This document shows positions 35,970 to 44,486 of a DNA stretch of 64,000 bases, piece by piece. The notes beneath the pieces were generated by a model. It made no database searches. It saw only the letters and a list, made by a program, of their open reading frames with translations, and was not told the origin of the DNA. The DNA is from JASGCL01 sp965203915 (GTDB lineage: Bacteria > Pseudomonadota > Alphaproteobacteria > JASGCL01): NCBI GenBank assembly GCA_965203915.1, contig OZ241918.1, forward strand, positions 496,001 through 560,000, read 5' to 3'. How positions within the stretch are numbered: the first letter of the stretch is position 1; each line of letters begins with the position of its first letter. Both the position numbers and the translations under genes were made by a program.

Positions 35970-36866
35970 CTAGGCTTCGGGAATAGAAGTGGTTGGTGTA
36001 GTGGTTGGCTGATTATCAGATTGTTTTCTATAATATACTAACCATTGTTCGAATATTGTTATTAAATATTCTCGTCTATAAAATTCACGCTTTTGGTTTT
36101 CTTTGTTATAAGATGTTTCACGCAATGCGCTTATATATTTTTTGACGTTTTGGGGTTGCAAAACGTCGTAGTTTCTAAAGTAGAGCCAAAAGAATTTAAA
36201 AGTATTTTGCTCTCTATTATTCTTGTCTTTTCTCTTCTGCTGTTCGGACTCTTCTAGGCTAGGCGGTATTTCGTCGAGCGTGATGGTTGTAGGGTATAGG
36301 ATGTAGCTATAGCCATTATAAAAATCATAAACATATTCCTCTATAAGCCATTTCATAGCGTTGGGTCGAAATTCCATTATAAACCATTTCATAGTGTTGG
36401 GTCGAAATTCTATGGGCATATAAATCATTCTAAAAAAATAGCTAAAAACTTGTGGGTCAATTTTATCAAAGAAAAGATTCTCGAGGATAATTTGTTTATC
36501 GGAAGCTCGCATCATCATCTCATTTCTTTGCGTATCATCGATATTGCCGAAGCGGATATTTATAGAGGATTCTAAAAAATTGTTTAAAAATATAGTGCCA
36601 AAAATATTATCTTTATTATTATCTAAATGAATTTTCCATTCATTGGGAAAATGACGCCCTTCCCACATAGGTATTTCTTTAAATAAAATGCTGACCAAAG
36701 CAGATGATTTAAAGAATTCTTTGATAGCACTGTCTGGTTTACCTTGGGCTTGTTCTCGTATAGTTGGAAATAATGAGCCTGTCGTGAGAATAAAACTATT
36801 GTCTTGTAGGCAAAATTTTATATAATGCTGTAGTATATAGCTATAGCTATACCTAAAACTGGACAT
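35970..36866 (-). CDS. C-terminal part of a split membrane-linked protein, unknown function
   Basis: 298 residues from the ATG at 36866, which has a plausible GAAGGGG upstream. I do not recognise the family. The sequence is rich in aromatic and charged residues and looks soluble and helical. It has an in-frame 12-residue duplication (EFRPNTMKWFIM / EFRPNAMKWLIE) and a Thr/Pro-rich C-terminus. The same frame stays open for a further 114 codons upstream to 37207 with no ATG, GTG or TTG, and runs into the end of the gene at 37190. Together they look like one protein of about 551 residues split by a -1 frame change. AT-rich compared with core genes here. Confidence 0.6.
   Translation of the reverse strand: MSSFRYSYSYILQHYIKFCLQDNSFILTTGSLFPTIREQAQGKPDSAIKEFFKSSALVSILFKEIPMWEGRHFPNEWKIHLDNNKDNIFGTIFLNNFLESSINIRFGNIDDTQRNEMMMRASDKQIILENLFFDKIDPQVFSYFFRMIYMPIEFRPNTMKWFIMEFRPNAMKWLIEEYVYDFYNGYSYILYPTTITLDEIPPSLEESEQQKRKDKNNREQNTFKFFWLYFRNYDVLQPQNVKKYISALRETSYNKENQKREFYRREYLITIFEQWLVYYRKQSDNQPTTTPTTSIPEA
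36348..36410. repeat. 36-bp in-frame tandem duplication
   Basis: The 27 bases at 36348-36374 recur at 36384-36410 with one C/T difference, giving a period of 36 bases and a 12-residue repeat in the protein. Confidence 0.9.
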
Positions 36867-37207
36867 AGCAACCCCTTCACCAATATAAGAAGTATTTTCA
36901 GTATTATTTTTTTTATCTACTGTTTTAAAAAATAACTTAAGCCATGCGCTGAAAGACTCACCAAATAAATACCAATTATTAAGATTTCTATTTCTATTTT
37001 GAATTTGTTGAGAAAATACACTTAATCCATTTCGAAAATGTTTATATTCTCTATTTTCATATAGCTTATTTAACCAAGTGATAAAATAATTAAAGTATTT
37101 TTTTTCTTTTCCAAACTCCTTATCGCCATATGTTTTTTCCCATATTAGGTTAAAGAAGTTCAGTGTAACATTAGGGCTAATATCCTCTGTTAGATATTTT
37201 TTTCTAG
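36867..37207 (-). other. Open reading frame extension without start codon joining two genes
   Basis: Reading codon by codon I find no stop in the frame of the 35970-36866 gene between 36867 and 37207; the first stop is at 37209-37211. The translation is protein-like (NFFNLIWEKTYGDKEFGKEK, FGESFSAWLKLFFKTV). No ATG, GTG or TTG occurs in it. At 37197-37203 a run of seven A (minus strand) lies where the upstream gene is still open, in the arrangement A-AAA-AAT in that gene's frame. A -1 slip there would join the two. Confidence 0.75.
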
Positions 37208-37624
37208 CTTATTATAATAATTATTATTATTTCCAGCCAGCTCTTCTACGTCAGAGATTATCCATTTGTAGCAATTATATAATATATACAATATAATACA
37301 TATGCCGAGGATTGATAAAAACAGCGCGAATATTTCTACCTCTATTTCCCTAGAATGATTTTCTTCCCACAGATCGGTTAATAAAAATGGCAAATATATA
37401 AGCAAAACGCCACTTAGCAATAGTTTTGCATTTATGACTTCTTTAGATATAAGATATTTTTTTAAAGCGACATCTATATCATCTTTAATATTTTTTTCAG
37501 ATGGCGGAATAATGAAAATAAGCACGCCAATAAAAATAGTTATAAGCGCAATCCCCAGGTCTTTAATAACCGCAGGCAGGTGTTCGTTTTCTGCTAAATA
37601 AACCAAGAGGTCATAAAAAGTCAT
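37190..37624 (-). CDS. N-terminal membrane part of the split gene
   Basis: 144 residues with three predicted membrane segments (about 21-40, 66-84 and 97-118), a short acidic loop and an Asn/Tyr-rich end (GNNNNYYNKLEKNI). The family is not recognised. The stop lies 6 codons after the A7 run at which a -1 shift would carry translation into the downstream frame. Alone it would be a small three-span membrane protein; with the extension it would be a membrane anchor fused to a ~400-residue cytoplasmic domain. AT-rich, like other apparent accessory genes in the window. Confidence 0.6.
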   Translation of the reverse strand: MTFYDLLVYLAENEHLPAVIKDLGIALITIFIGVLIFIIPPSEKNIKDDIDVALKKYLISKEVINAKLLLSGVLLIYLPFLLTDLWEENHSREIEVEIFALFLSILGICIILYILYNCYKWIISDVEELAGNNNNYYNKLEKNI

Positions 37625-37759
37625 AGTGTGCTTATTTTTTGTATAACAAAAGAAACAAAAAATACCAAAAACTATTTACAAGAGAATCATGCGCCCGTGG
37701 CAAGTAGACTGGTTCTCGACCAACGGCAGTGCCCCATGCAGTGTCAACGATAGGGAAAA

Positions 37760-38548
37760 TTAATTTGAGCTGAAGCTAACCGTGGCGCTGGGGTTGTTGA
37801 TGATGGTGGCGCATAGTTGGGCCAGGGTGGTTTGGGTTATGGGGTTGCCTGCCTTATCCATTATTTTTATGCCCGCGCTAAGGGCGATGAATAACCCCGC
37901 CGCAACATCAAACAATGGCACATTGTCAGCGCGGTAAGAATCAATACGGTGCCCCGCCAAATAACATAATTCCAACCCTGGTGCGCCAAAATTTTGCTCG
38001 CCCGTTTTGGCATGGTTGGCGTGGGCGGTGGCTTCGGTGGGTTTGGCGGGGGCGGTGTGGCCCGTCGACAACCGCAACCATTTTTGGTTATGAAATGCTT
38101 CCTTACCATCGGCGACAAAAAAATCGTCAAGCAAGGGTTGGTAAACCGCGGTTGCATCAATCTGCCAATTTGGTTTTTCATCGGTCGCCACGCCATCTGG
38201 ATCCTTCGCATCATGTTTGCTTAACGCAACAATGGTGATAGCAAACAGCGGCAGGGCGCGCGCAAAATTGTTAAACCCCGCTATCGGGCTCACCAAAAAA
38301 TAATTTTCAATCAGCCCGTTGATCTTATGCCCCGCGGTGTCGCGATAACCCCATTTGGGGCGCGCCGTTAACAATTCTTCCTGTAACAATTCGCCCGCGC
38401 GTTTTTGGGTGCGGCGGGCAAAATCGGCGGTGTTTTTGCTGCCCAATTGTAATCGTTCCAATTCGTTCAGATCGCGCAACATGGGCCCGCCCGCCGCCGC
38501 CGCCGATTTTTTAATAACCCTAACCAAACTTTCAATTTCTGTCTTCAT
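37760..38548 (-). CDS. Inositol monophosphatase-family protein lacking catalytic metal ligands
   Basis: 262 residues that align with SuhB/IMPase: MLRDLNELERLQLGSKNTADF corresponds to the N-terminal helix and GSKGPGDF-like region. YFLVSPIAGFNNFARALPLF corresponds to the substrate-metal loop WIVDPLDGTTNFxxxxPxF, and PLFDVAAGLFIAL to the WDxAAG block. In the metal loop both aspartates of DPLDG are replaced (S87 and A90), and the upstream GEE motif reads YRDTAG. Only the C-terminal Asp remains. The protein is therefore probably not an active phosphatase but a binding or regulatory relative. Neighbouring genes give no further hint. Confidence 0.8.
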   Translation of the reverse strand: MKTEIESLVRVIKKSAAAAGGPMLRDLNELERLQLGSKNTADFARRTQKRAGELLQEELLTARPKWGYRDTAGHKINGLIENYFLVSPIAGFNNFARALPLFAITIVALSKHDAKDPDGVATDEKPNWQIDATAVYQPLLDDFFVADGKEAFHNQKWLRLSTGHTAPAKPTEATAHANHAKTGEQNFGAPGLELCYLAGHRIDSYRADNVPLFDVAAGLFIALSAGIKIMDKAGNPITQTTLAQLCATIINNPSATVSFSSN

Positions 38549-38703
38549 GATACTTTTTTACAATAACCCAGGTGCTAGCAGAGCAACACTGGCGGGGCAA
38601 GTGTTATTGCTTGTCATGTTGTTTTGCCAAGTTGCGTAGCATGTGCAGGGGGTTGCCACCCGCGCGTTGCGATGAGCAAGGGGCAAAAATATAGGCCGCG
38701 ATG

Positions 38704-39786
38704 TTATTCGATACCACGGAACCATTCCACCGTGGCGCCTTGGCTTTGCCAATAATCTTCCCAAAATTTTCTAAATTTGTTGTTGCGTTTTTCTTTGATG
38801 TTAATTTTTTTATTTTTTTTCTTGCTGTTGTTATCGACGGCGGCGTTGGTGGCATCATCGGCAAATGTAAAATTTTCATCGTCGCTGTTGTCATCCGCGC
38901 TTAATATATCCTTGGTATTTTTCTTATTGGATTTTTCTTTCTTGTCTTTAAAATAATAAATCCCAACCGCGGTGTGGGACAGGTCGGACTTCAATACTTC
39001 ATTTTTTGCCCAAAAATCCAATATATTCGGGGTGGTTTTGGCGGTGGCGGTGCGTAATGAAAAATCGGGGCGATGTTCCTTCATGTCTGAAAAAACAATC
39101 AACCAATCCAACGATTCGGCCTCGGGTAAAATCATGGCTGGGGCAGGGGCTTTGGCGGGGGCTTGGTTGGCGTTATTTTTTTCAAATTCTTTTTCCTGGT
39201 TGGCTTCAACTTCCGCCGTTGCTGTCTCACCCGCGGTTTTATAAAGCATGATGGCATCGCGAATCCCCTCCATTATTCGGGATTCGGCGGCGGGGTTGGC
39301 CGTCATGCCGTCCATCGCTTGGCGGGTTAATGATTCGGCCTGGGATTTGTAATAATTAAAAATTTGTTTTTTCTTCATACCCAAAATATCAACCCAATCA
39401 TCCTCAATTTTATTTAAATTACCTGGGTTACAAACAAAACCAATTTTTTTTATATGGTTATCGCGGGTTAATATGTAAAATGTTAAACGGCCAAATTGGT
39501 CAACCTGGTCATTGGCAATTTTTTTGACGCGCCGTTCGATGCCCTTGGCTTGCTTCGCGGTTAATGCCGCCGTTTGGTCGATAAATATCATGACGCCATT
39601 GCTTGCCCCGTCATACAGGCAGAGTGTTTTGGCATCAAAGTTGTTTTTTTGCTTTATTTTGCTGAAGAAGAAAAAATGAACCATCAGCCCAATCAACACC
39701 GCCACCAGCAAGCTTAAAATGATTAATAACAAGCGGCTGCCGTTAAAGGGGCTAAAAATATTGCTAAGTTTTTGACGTAAGGACAT
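38704..39786 (-). CDS. Membrane-anchored vWA-like protein of unknown function
   Basis: 360 residues. A single membrane segment at about 18-41 precedes a domain with von Willebrand A-like features: a first strand ending in Asp (VMIFIDQTAALTAKQ), a cysteine-containing CNPGNL loop, and a later strand LDWLIVFSDMKEH. The canonical metal site DxSxS is not preserved (DQTAA), so metal binding is doubtful. A low-complexity Ala/Pro/Lys linker and a very basic, Asn/Asp-rich C-terminal region follow, ending FWEDYWQSQGATVEWFRGIE. This pattern resembles some plasmid- or element-encoded vWA proteins, but I cannot assign a role. Confidence 0.6.
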   Translation of the reverse strand: MSLRQKLSNIFSPFNGSRLLLIILSLLVAVLIGLMVHFFFFSKIKQKNNFDAKTLCLYDGASNGVMIFIDQTAALTAKQAKGIERRVKKIANDQVDQFGRLTFYILTRDNHIKKIGFVCNPGNLNKIEDDWVDILGMKKKQIFNYYKSQAESLTRQAMDGMTANPAAESRIMEGIRDAIMLYKTAGETATAEVEANQEKEFEKNNANQAPAKAPAPAMILPEAESLDWLIVFSDMKEHRPDFSLRTATAKTTPNILDFWAKNEVLKSDLSHTAVGIYYFKDKKEKSNKKNTKDILSADDNSDDENFTFADDATNAAVDNNSKKKNKKINIKEKRNNKFRKFWEDYWQSQGATVEWFRGIE

Positions 39787-40051
39787 TTTTATCGTGTTTC
39801 GGGTTGCAATTTTTTTATCTGCACTACTAAAGCATAAGTTATCATTCTTGACTAGAAAAAAATTTTTGATTTTTTTAATGTATGGTTGATTTTAATGGGG
39901 GTGGCGGCAATTCGCCCCCCCATTTATTTCCATGTGCGATGGAAATAAAAATGAAAATTTCTGCTATTTTTTTCTTGACTAATATATTTTTTAGGTAGAA
40001 AATCGCGAAGATTATCAAATCATGAATAACCAAATTATTAGGAGGGATAAC

Positions 40052-41146
40052 ATGAGAAAATCAAACTATAAAAAAACCAACAACCTTAAGGCGAGGCTGT
40101 TGCAGGCTTCTGCCATTGGTCTCGCTTGCGGGCTGCTTATCCATGCCACCACGGTGGCGGGGGTAGCCAAGGCGGGTGAAGTGCTCCGTATGTATAATTG
40201 GACGGACTATACCCCAGCCGATCTTTTGAAAAAATTTGAAAAAGAAACGGGGGTTAAGGTGGTGCTTGACACTTACGACAGCAATGAAACATTGTTGGCA
40301 AAAATGAAATCGGGCGGCGGCGCGGGCTATGACATTTTCGTGCCCAGCGAAAATTTTGTTCCGCTTTTTGTTAAGGCAGGATTGGTGCAAAAAGTGGACA
40401 TCAAAAACATGCCCAATTACAAATATATCGACGCCAAATGGAAGAATCCTGCGTGGGATCCCAACCAAGAATATACTGTTCCTTGGCAATTGGGTATTAC
40501 TTCCTTTGCTTATCGTTCCTCTATTTACAAAGGGGCGGGCACTTCGTGGAAGGAATTTTTCGAACCCAGCGAACAGCTTAAAGGCAAGATAGGGGTTTTT
40601 AAATCCCCCGACGATACGGTGGGCTCGGCCTTGGTATATATTGGCAAACCATTATGTTCTGAAAATCCCGATGATTATAAACGAGTGCTTGATATTTTGA
40701 TGAAGCAAAAACCTTTTGTTAAGGTTTATTCTTCTGAAAATGTTAACGAACGTATGAAATCGGGCGAGGTTGTCATAACCCATAATTGGGATGGTAACAC
40801 CAAACGCGCCCAGGTTGATGAAGGCATCCCCGATGCGAAGCTAGCTTTCCCCAAAGAAGGGGCAGTTGGCTTTTTCGATACTGTCGTTATCAGCAGCAAA
40901 GCCCCCAATAAGGCGGCGGCTGAGAAGTTCTTAAACTTCATCATGGATCCACAAAACATGGCCATGATAAGCAACGCGCAAGGTTACAACAATGCTATTT
41001 CGGCCAGCAGAAAATATTTCTCTGACAGCATGAAAAAAGCACAAGCCTTGCAGATGCCTGCTAACTACAATATTATTTTGCCATCAACTTGCAGCGAAAA
41101 GGCTATTAAGTTGAAAGACAAGGTCTGGACAGCCCTGCAAAAATAA
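40052..41146 (+). CDS. potF: Periplasmic polyamine-binding protein (PotF/PotD family)
   Basis: Captures spermidine or putrescine for the ABC transporter encoded downstream. I start at the ATG at 40052, which has a strong AGGAGG; an ATG at 40022 is in frame but lacks one. The N-terminus is a basic signal peptide ending near VAGVAKA, and the mature protein begins GEVLRMYNWTDYTPADLL, a family hallmark. FKSPDDTVGSALVYIG and HNWDGNTKRA are typical internal blocks. 364 residues. First gene of the polyamine cluster; a long inverted repeat separates it from the deacetylase gene. Confidence 0.93.
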   Translation: MRKSNYKKTNNLKARLLQASAIGLACGLLIHATTVAGVAKAGEVLRMYNWTDYTPADLLKKFEKETGVKVVLDTYDSNETLLAKMKSGGGAGYDIFVPSENFVPLFVKAGLVQKVDIKNMPNYKYIDAKWKNPAWDPNQEYTVPWQLGITSFAYRSSIYKGAGTSWKEFFEPSEQLKGKIGVFKSPDDTVGSALVYIGKPLCSENPDDYKRVLDILMKQKPFVKVYSSENVNERMKSGEVVITHNWDGNTKRAQVDEGIPDAKLAFPKEGAVGFFDTVVISSKAPNKAAAEKFLNFIMDPQNMAMISNAQGYNNAISASRKYFSDSMKKAQALQMPANYNIILPSTCSEKAIKLKDKVWTALQK

Positions 41147-41173
41147 TGCAAAAATAATATTTGCTTTAAAAAC

Positions 41174-41244
41174 TCCCTTCCCGTTTGTCTTGCGGTTTAC
41201 CCAAGACGCAAGAATGATATTCTTAAAAACGGGAAGGGATTTTT
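41174..41244 (+). terminator. Stem-loop between potF and the deacetylase gene
   Basis: Perfect 13-bp outer stem TCCCTTCCCGTTT / AAACGGGAAGGGA at 41174-41186 and 41227-41239, enclosing a smaller GTCTTG/CAAGAC hairpin, followed by TTTTT. It can act as a terminator or as a partial terminator that leaves more mRNA for the binding protein than for the rest. Confidence 0.75.
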
Positions 41245-41276
41245 AAAAACGAGAACTTGCTTTTTATTACCAAGCC

Positions 41277-42314
41277 ATGAAAATAGTTTATAGCGACAAA
41301 CACAAATTACGCGATGCAAAATATGAAGTATCGGGCGGTTTGTTGGTTTACCCGTTTGAGCGTCCTGCGCGCATAGAATATATTTTAAATCGCTTGAGCG
41401 ATCGCGGGTTTAAGGATTTGTTGCCCCCCAAAGAATTTGGGTTAGAAACTGTCAAAAAAATTCACACCGACGATTTCATCAATTTTTTAACCCACGGTTA
41501 TGCCGAATGGCAGGCCGAAGGTTATCAAGGCGACATGGCGGCGACGGCTTGGCCCGCGCGCCGTATGGTCAGCGATATAAGACCCAAATCAATCGACGGG
41601 CGGTTATCTTACCACGCCCTGTCGGCCGAAACCATGATAGACAAAGGAACATGGGAAGCCGCCCAAGCCAGCAAGGACGTTGCCTTAACGGGGGCCGATA
41701 TGATTTTGCAAGGGCCTGATAAGATGGTTTTTTCTTTATGCCGTCCGCCAGGGCATCACGCAACGGGCGATATGTTTGGCGGTTATTGTTTTTTAAATAA
41801 TGCCGCCATTGCCGCGCAATATATGCGCGATAAGGGTGCGAAAAAAGTTGCCATTTTGGATGTTGATTTTCATCACGGCAACGGCATCCAAGATATTTTT
41901 TATAACCGCGACGATGTATTATATGTATCATTGCACGGCGAGCCCGAGAATACCTACCCATTTTTTATGGGCTACGCCAATGAAAAGGGCGCGGGCGCGG
42001 GGGTGGGTGCCAATATTAATTATCCCATGCCGCCCAAAACAAAATATGATGTATGGGGCGCGGCCTTGCTCGATGGGTTAAAAAATATTCAAAAATTTGG
42101 GGCGGAGGTTTTGATAGTATCGCTCGGCACCGATACGTTTGAAAAAGATCCGATTAGCAGTTTCAAATTAACCTCGGCCGATTTTATCACCATGGGGCGC
42201 GCCATCGCCGCCATTAACCTGCCCACGCTTGTGGTGATGGAAGGGGGCTACGCCATCGAAGAAATTGGCATTAACGTTGTCAATTGCTTAGAAGGCTTGA
42301 TGGATAAAAAATAA
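41277..42314 (+). CDS. aphA: Acetylpolyamine amidohydrolase (histone-deacetylase superfamily)
   Basis: Zn-dependent removal of acetyl groups from acetylated polyamines. 345 residues closely following the Mycoplana/Pseudomonas enzyme type: FSLCRPPGHHATGDMFGGY (active-site His160, His161), ILDVDFHHGNG (Zn ligands Asp197 and His199), SLGTDTFEKDP (Asp286) and EGGYAIEE (Tyr325). The L-shaped active-site channel insert (EGYQGDMAATAWPARR) typical of acetylpolyamine amidohydrolases rather than histone deacetylases is present. It is placed between potF and potG, which strongly supports a polyamine substrate. Confidence 0.92.
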   Translation: MKIVYSDKHKLRDAKYEVSGGLLVYPFERPARIEYILNRLSDRGFKDLLPPKEFGLETVKKIHTDDFINFLTHGYAEWQAEGYQGDMAATAWPARRMVSDIRPKSIDGRLSYHALSAETMIDKGTWEAAQASKDVALTGADMILQGPDKMVFSLCRPPGHHATGDMFGGYCFLNNAAIAAQYMRDKGAKKVAILDVDFHHGNGIQDIFYNRDDVLYVSLHGEPENTYPFFMGYANEKGAGAGVGANINYPMPPKTKYDVWGAALLDGLKNIQKFGAEVLIVSLGTDTFEKDPISSFKLTSADFITMGRAIAAINLPTLVVMEGGYAIEEIGINVVNCLEGLMDKK

Positions 42315-42346
42315 ACAAACATATTTTTACAAGAAAGAAAAAATAA

Positions 42347-43483
42347 ATGAAAAACACAACAAGTTCTTCGCCAAAAAATAACGGCGGCTCTTCGTCAAGC
42401 AGCAAAGGTGGCGGCGATTTTTTAAGCATCCATGCTGTTCAAAAATCATTTGGCAACACGCGGGTGTTGGATAACATCATGTTGCATATTGATAAGGGAA
42501 GTTTTTTTACCTTGCTGGGCCCATCGGGTTGCGGCAAGACGACTTTGTTGCGGTTGATAGCAGGGTTTGACACGGTGGATGCTGGCCAGATTACGTTGGA
42601 AGGAAAATCGTTGGATAGTTTGCCCGCCGCCCAACGCCCCATCAATACCGTTTTTCAAAATTATGCTTTGTTTCCCCATTTGACGGTTGGTGAAAACATC
42701 GCCTTTGGTTTAGAAAGATTGGCCTGGAAAAAAGACGCGGTGAGGGCGCGGGTTAAGGAAGTATTGTCCTTGGTGCGGTTGGAAGAATTTATCAACCGCT
42801 TGCCTGCGCAACTTTCGGGCGGACAACAACAACGGGTGGCCTTGGCGCGGGCTATCGCCCCCAGCCCGAAGATATTGCTGTTGGACGAACCATTGTCAGC
42901 GCTTGATTTAAAACTACGCCATGCGATGCGGTTGGAATTAAAAAGGATCCAACGCGAAGTCAAAATATCTTTTATCTTTGTCACCCACGACCAGGAAGAA
43001 GCTCTATCGCTGTCGGATAAAATTGCGGTGATGAACAAAGGCCATATTTTACAAATCGGCAGCCCCGAAGAAATTTATCAAGAACCACAATCGATGTTTG
43101 TTGCCGATTTTATTGGCGAGGCTAACATCCTGCCTGGCGCGTTGCAGCAAGACGGCAACAACGCCGAACAAAAATTTATGACCGCCGCGGGCCATGTTTT
43201 TGCGGTAACAAAAAAGGCAAAAAAACCAGCCGCAGGGCAAGATGGCAAATCTTTTTTATGTTTTCGCCCCGAAAGCATCGTCGTCAGCGACAGCCGTGAC
43301 AGCAACGATTTTCGTTTGATGGACATTGATTATTTGGGCGACAAGGCAAAATTAATATTGCAACATAAACAATTGGGCAAGGTGCAGGCTATCCTCCCCC
43401 CCGATAAAGTTGGCGAGGTTAAGACGGGCAATTATTACAAGTTAGCCATCGATAAAAACAAAGCGCGTATTTTGTTTTCGTGA
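42347..43483 (+). CDS. potG: Polyamine ABC transporter ATP-binding protein
   Basis: 378 residues. Walker A GPSGCGKTT, Q-loop VFQNYALFPHL, signature LSGGQQQRVALARA, Walker B ILLLDEPLSALD and the H-loop FVTHDQEEALSLSD are all present, followed by a C-terminal TOBE-type regulatory domain. A Ser/Gly-rich N-terminal tail of about 28 residues is unusual. Drives import of polyamines captured by PotF through the PotH/PotI permeases encoded next. Starts 33 bases after the deacetylase gene. Confidence 0.93.
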   Translation: MKNTTSSSPKNNGGSSSSSKGGGDFLSIHAVQKSFGNTRVLDNIMLHIDKGSFFTLLGPSGCGKTTLLRLIAGFDTVDAGQITLEGKSLDSLPAAQRPINTVFQNYALFPHLTVGENIAFGLERLAWKKDAVRARVKEVLSLVRLEEFINRLPAQLSGGQQQRVALARAIAPSPKILLLDEPLSALDLKLRHAMRLELKRIQREVKISFIFVTHDQEEALSLSDKIAVMNKGHILQIGSPEEIYQEPQSMFVADFIGEANILPGALQQDGNNAEQKFMTAAGHVFAVTKKAKKPAAGQDGKSFLCFRPESIVVSDSRDSNDFRLMDIDYLGDKAKLILQHKQLGKVQAILPPDKVGEVKTGNYYKLAIDKNKARILFS

Positions 43484-43544
43484 TAGATTTTTTATTGATG
43501 AGATTTCTTAATATTATTACTAGCTTACCTCATAGATACATTCC

Positions 43545-44483
43545 ATGTTTTCAAAAAAAACTGACCGCCGTTTTCATTTAACGCCCCTGACCAATCCCGT
43601 GTTTTTATGGGGCGGCGTGTCGCCCATGTTGTTCATCATTTTTGTTTTTTTGGGCGGGCCGTTGTTAATCATGTTGTTTGTGTCCTTTTTAACCTCCGAC
43701 ACCGACGGCGGGGTGCATTTTATCTTCTCGCTCGATGGTTATCGCCAAATTATTTTTGAACAGGATTGGGACGGCAATTGGGTATTCACCACCGCCTATC
43801 TTTCAATATTATTGCGTTCGATATTTATTGCCGCGGCGACCACCGTTCTGTGTTTTCTGGCGGGGTTCCCCGTCGCCCTCTACATGGCGGGACTTTCTGA
43901 GAAAAATAAAAACTTCATGCTTTTTTTGATTACGATCCCTTTTTGGACCAACCTTTTGGTGCGAACCTATGCCTGGACAAATATTTTGGGGCGGGGGGGC
44001 GTGTTGGAATCGCCATTTTTGCTTTTGGGAATTTTGCCGCCCGAAGGGTCATTCAATTTGCTCTACAACAATTTTGCGGTGGGGTTGGGGCTGTTATATA
44101 GCTACCTGCCCTTGATGGTTATTCCTATCTTTACCAATTTGGAAAGAATGGATCAAAGATTGTTGGACGCCGCGGCCGACCTCTATGCCTCGCGCTGGAT
44201 TATTTTGACCAAGGTTATTTTGCCGATTGTTAAACCGGGCGTGATTGCGGGCATTGTGTTGGTGTTTGTGCCTGCCTTGGGGGCGTTTATTGCCCCCGCC
44301 ATTTTGGGTGATAACAAAAATTTTCTTTGGGGGTCGTTGGTTGAACAACAATTTACCACGGCGCGCAATTGGGTGTTCGGTGCCGCCATTTCGAATTTGT
44401 TATTGGTGGTGGCGTTGTTGGTGGTGGTGATTCAATTTTATCATCAGAAAAAAGAAAAAAACAAATTGGCGGCAGGACATTAA
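43545..44483 (+). CDS. potH: Polyamine ABC transporter permease (PotH/PotB type)
   Basis: 312 residues, six membrane segments, with the MetI-type EAA loop that docks on the ATPase (LLDAAADLYASRWIILTKVILPIVKPG). A periplasmic loop after the first span is long, as in PotB/PotH. It is followed after 3 bases by the second permease, so both are translated together. Confidence 0.92.
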   Translation: MFSKKTDRRFHLTPLTNPVFLWGGVSPMLFIIFVFLGGPLLIMLFVSFLTSDTDGGVHFIFSLDGYRQIIFEQDWDGNWVFTTAYLSILLRSIFIAAATTVLCFLAGFPVALYMAGLSEKNKNFMLFLITIPFWTNLLVRTYAWTNILGRGGVLESPFLLLGILPPEGSFNLLYNNFAVGLGLLYSYLPLMVIPIFTNLERMDQRLLDAAADLYASRWIILTKVILPIVKPGVIAGIVLVFVPALGAFIAPAILGDNKNFLWGSLVEQQFTTARNWVFGAAISNLLLVVALLVVVIQFYHQKKEKNKLAAGH

Positions 44484-44486
44484 ATC

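Noticed and set aside
41569..41961. Antisense gene within the deacetylase gene
   Set aside because: The sense frame carries all catalytic motifs; the antisense translation is a shadow with no family match.
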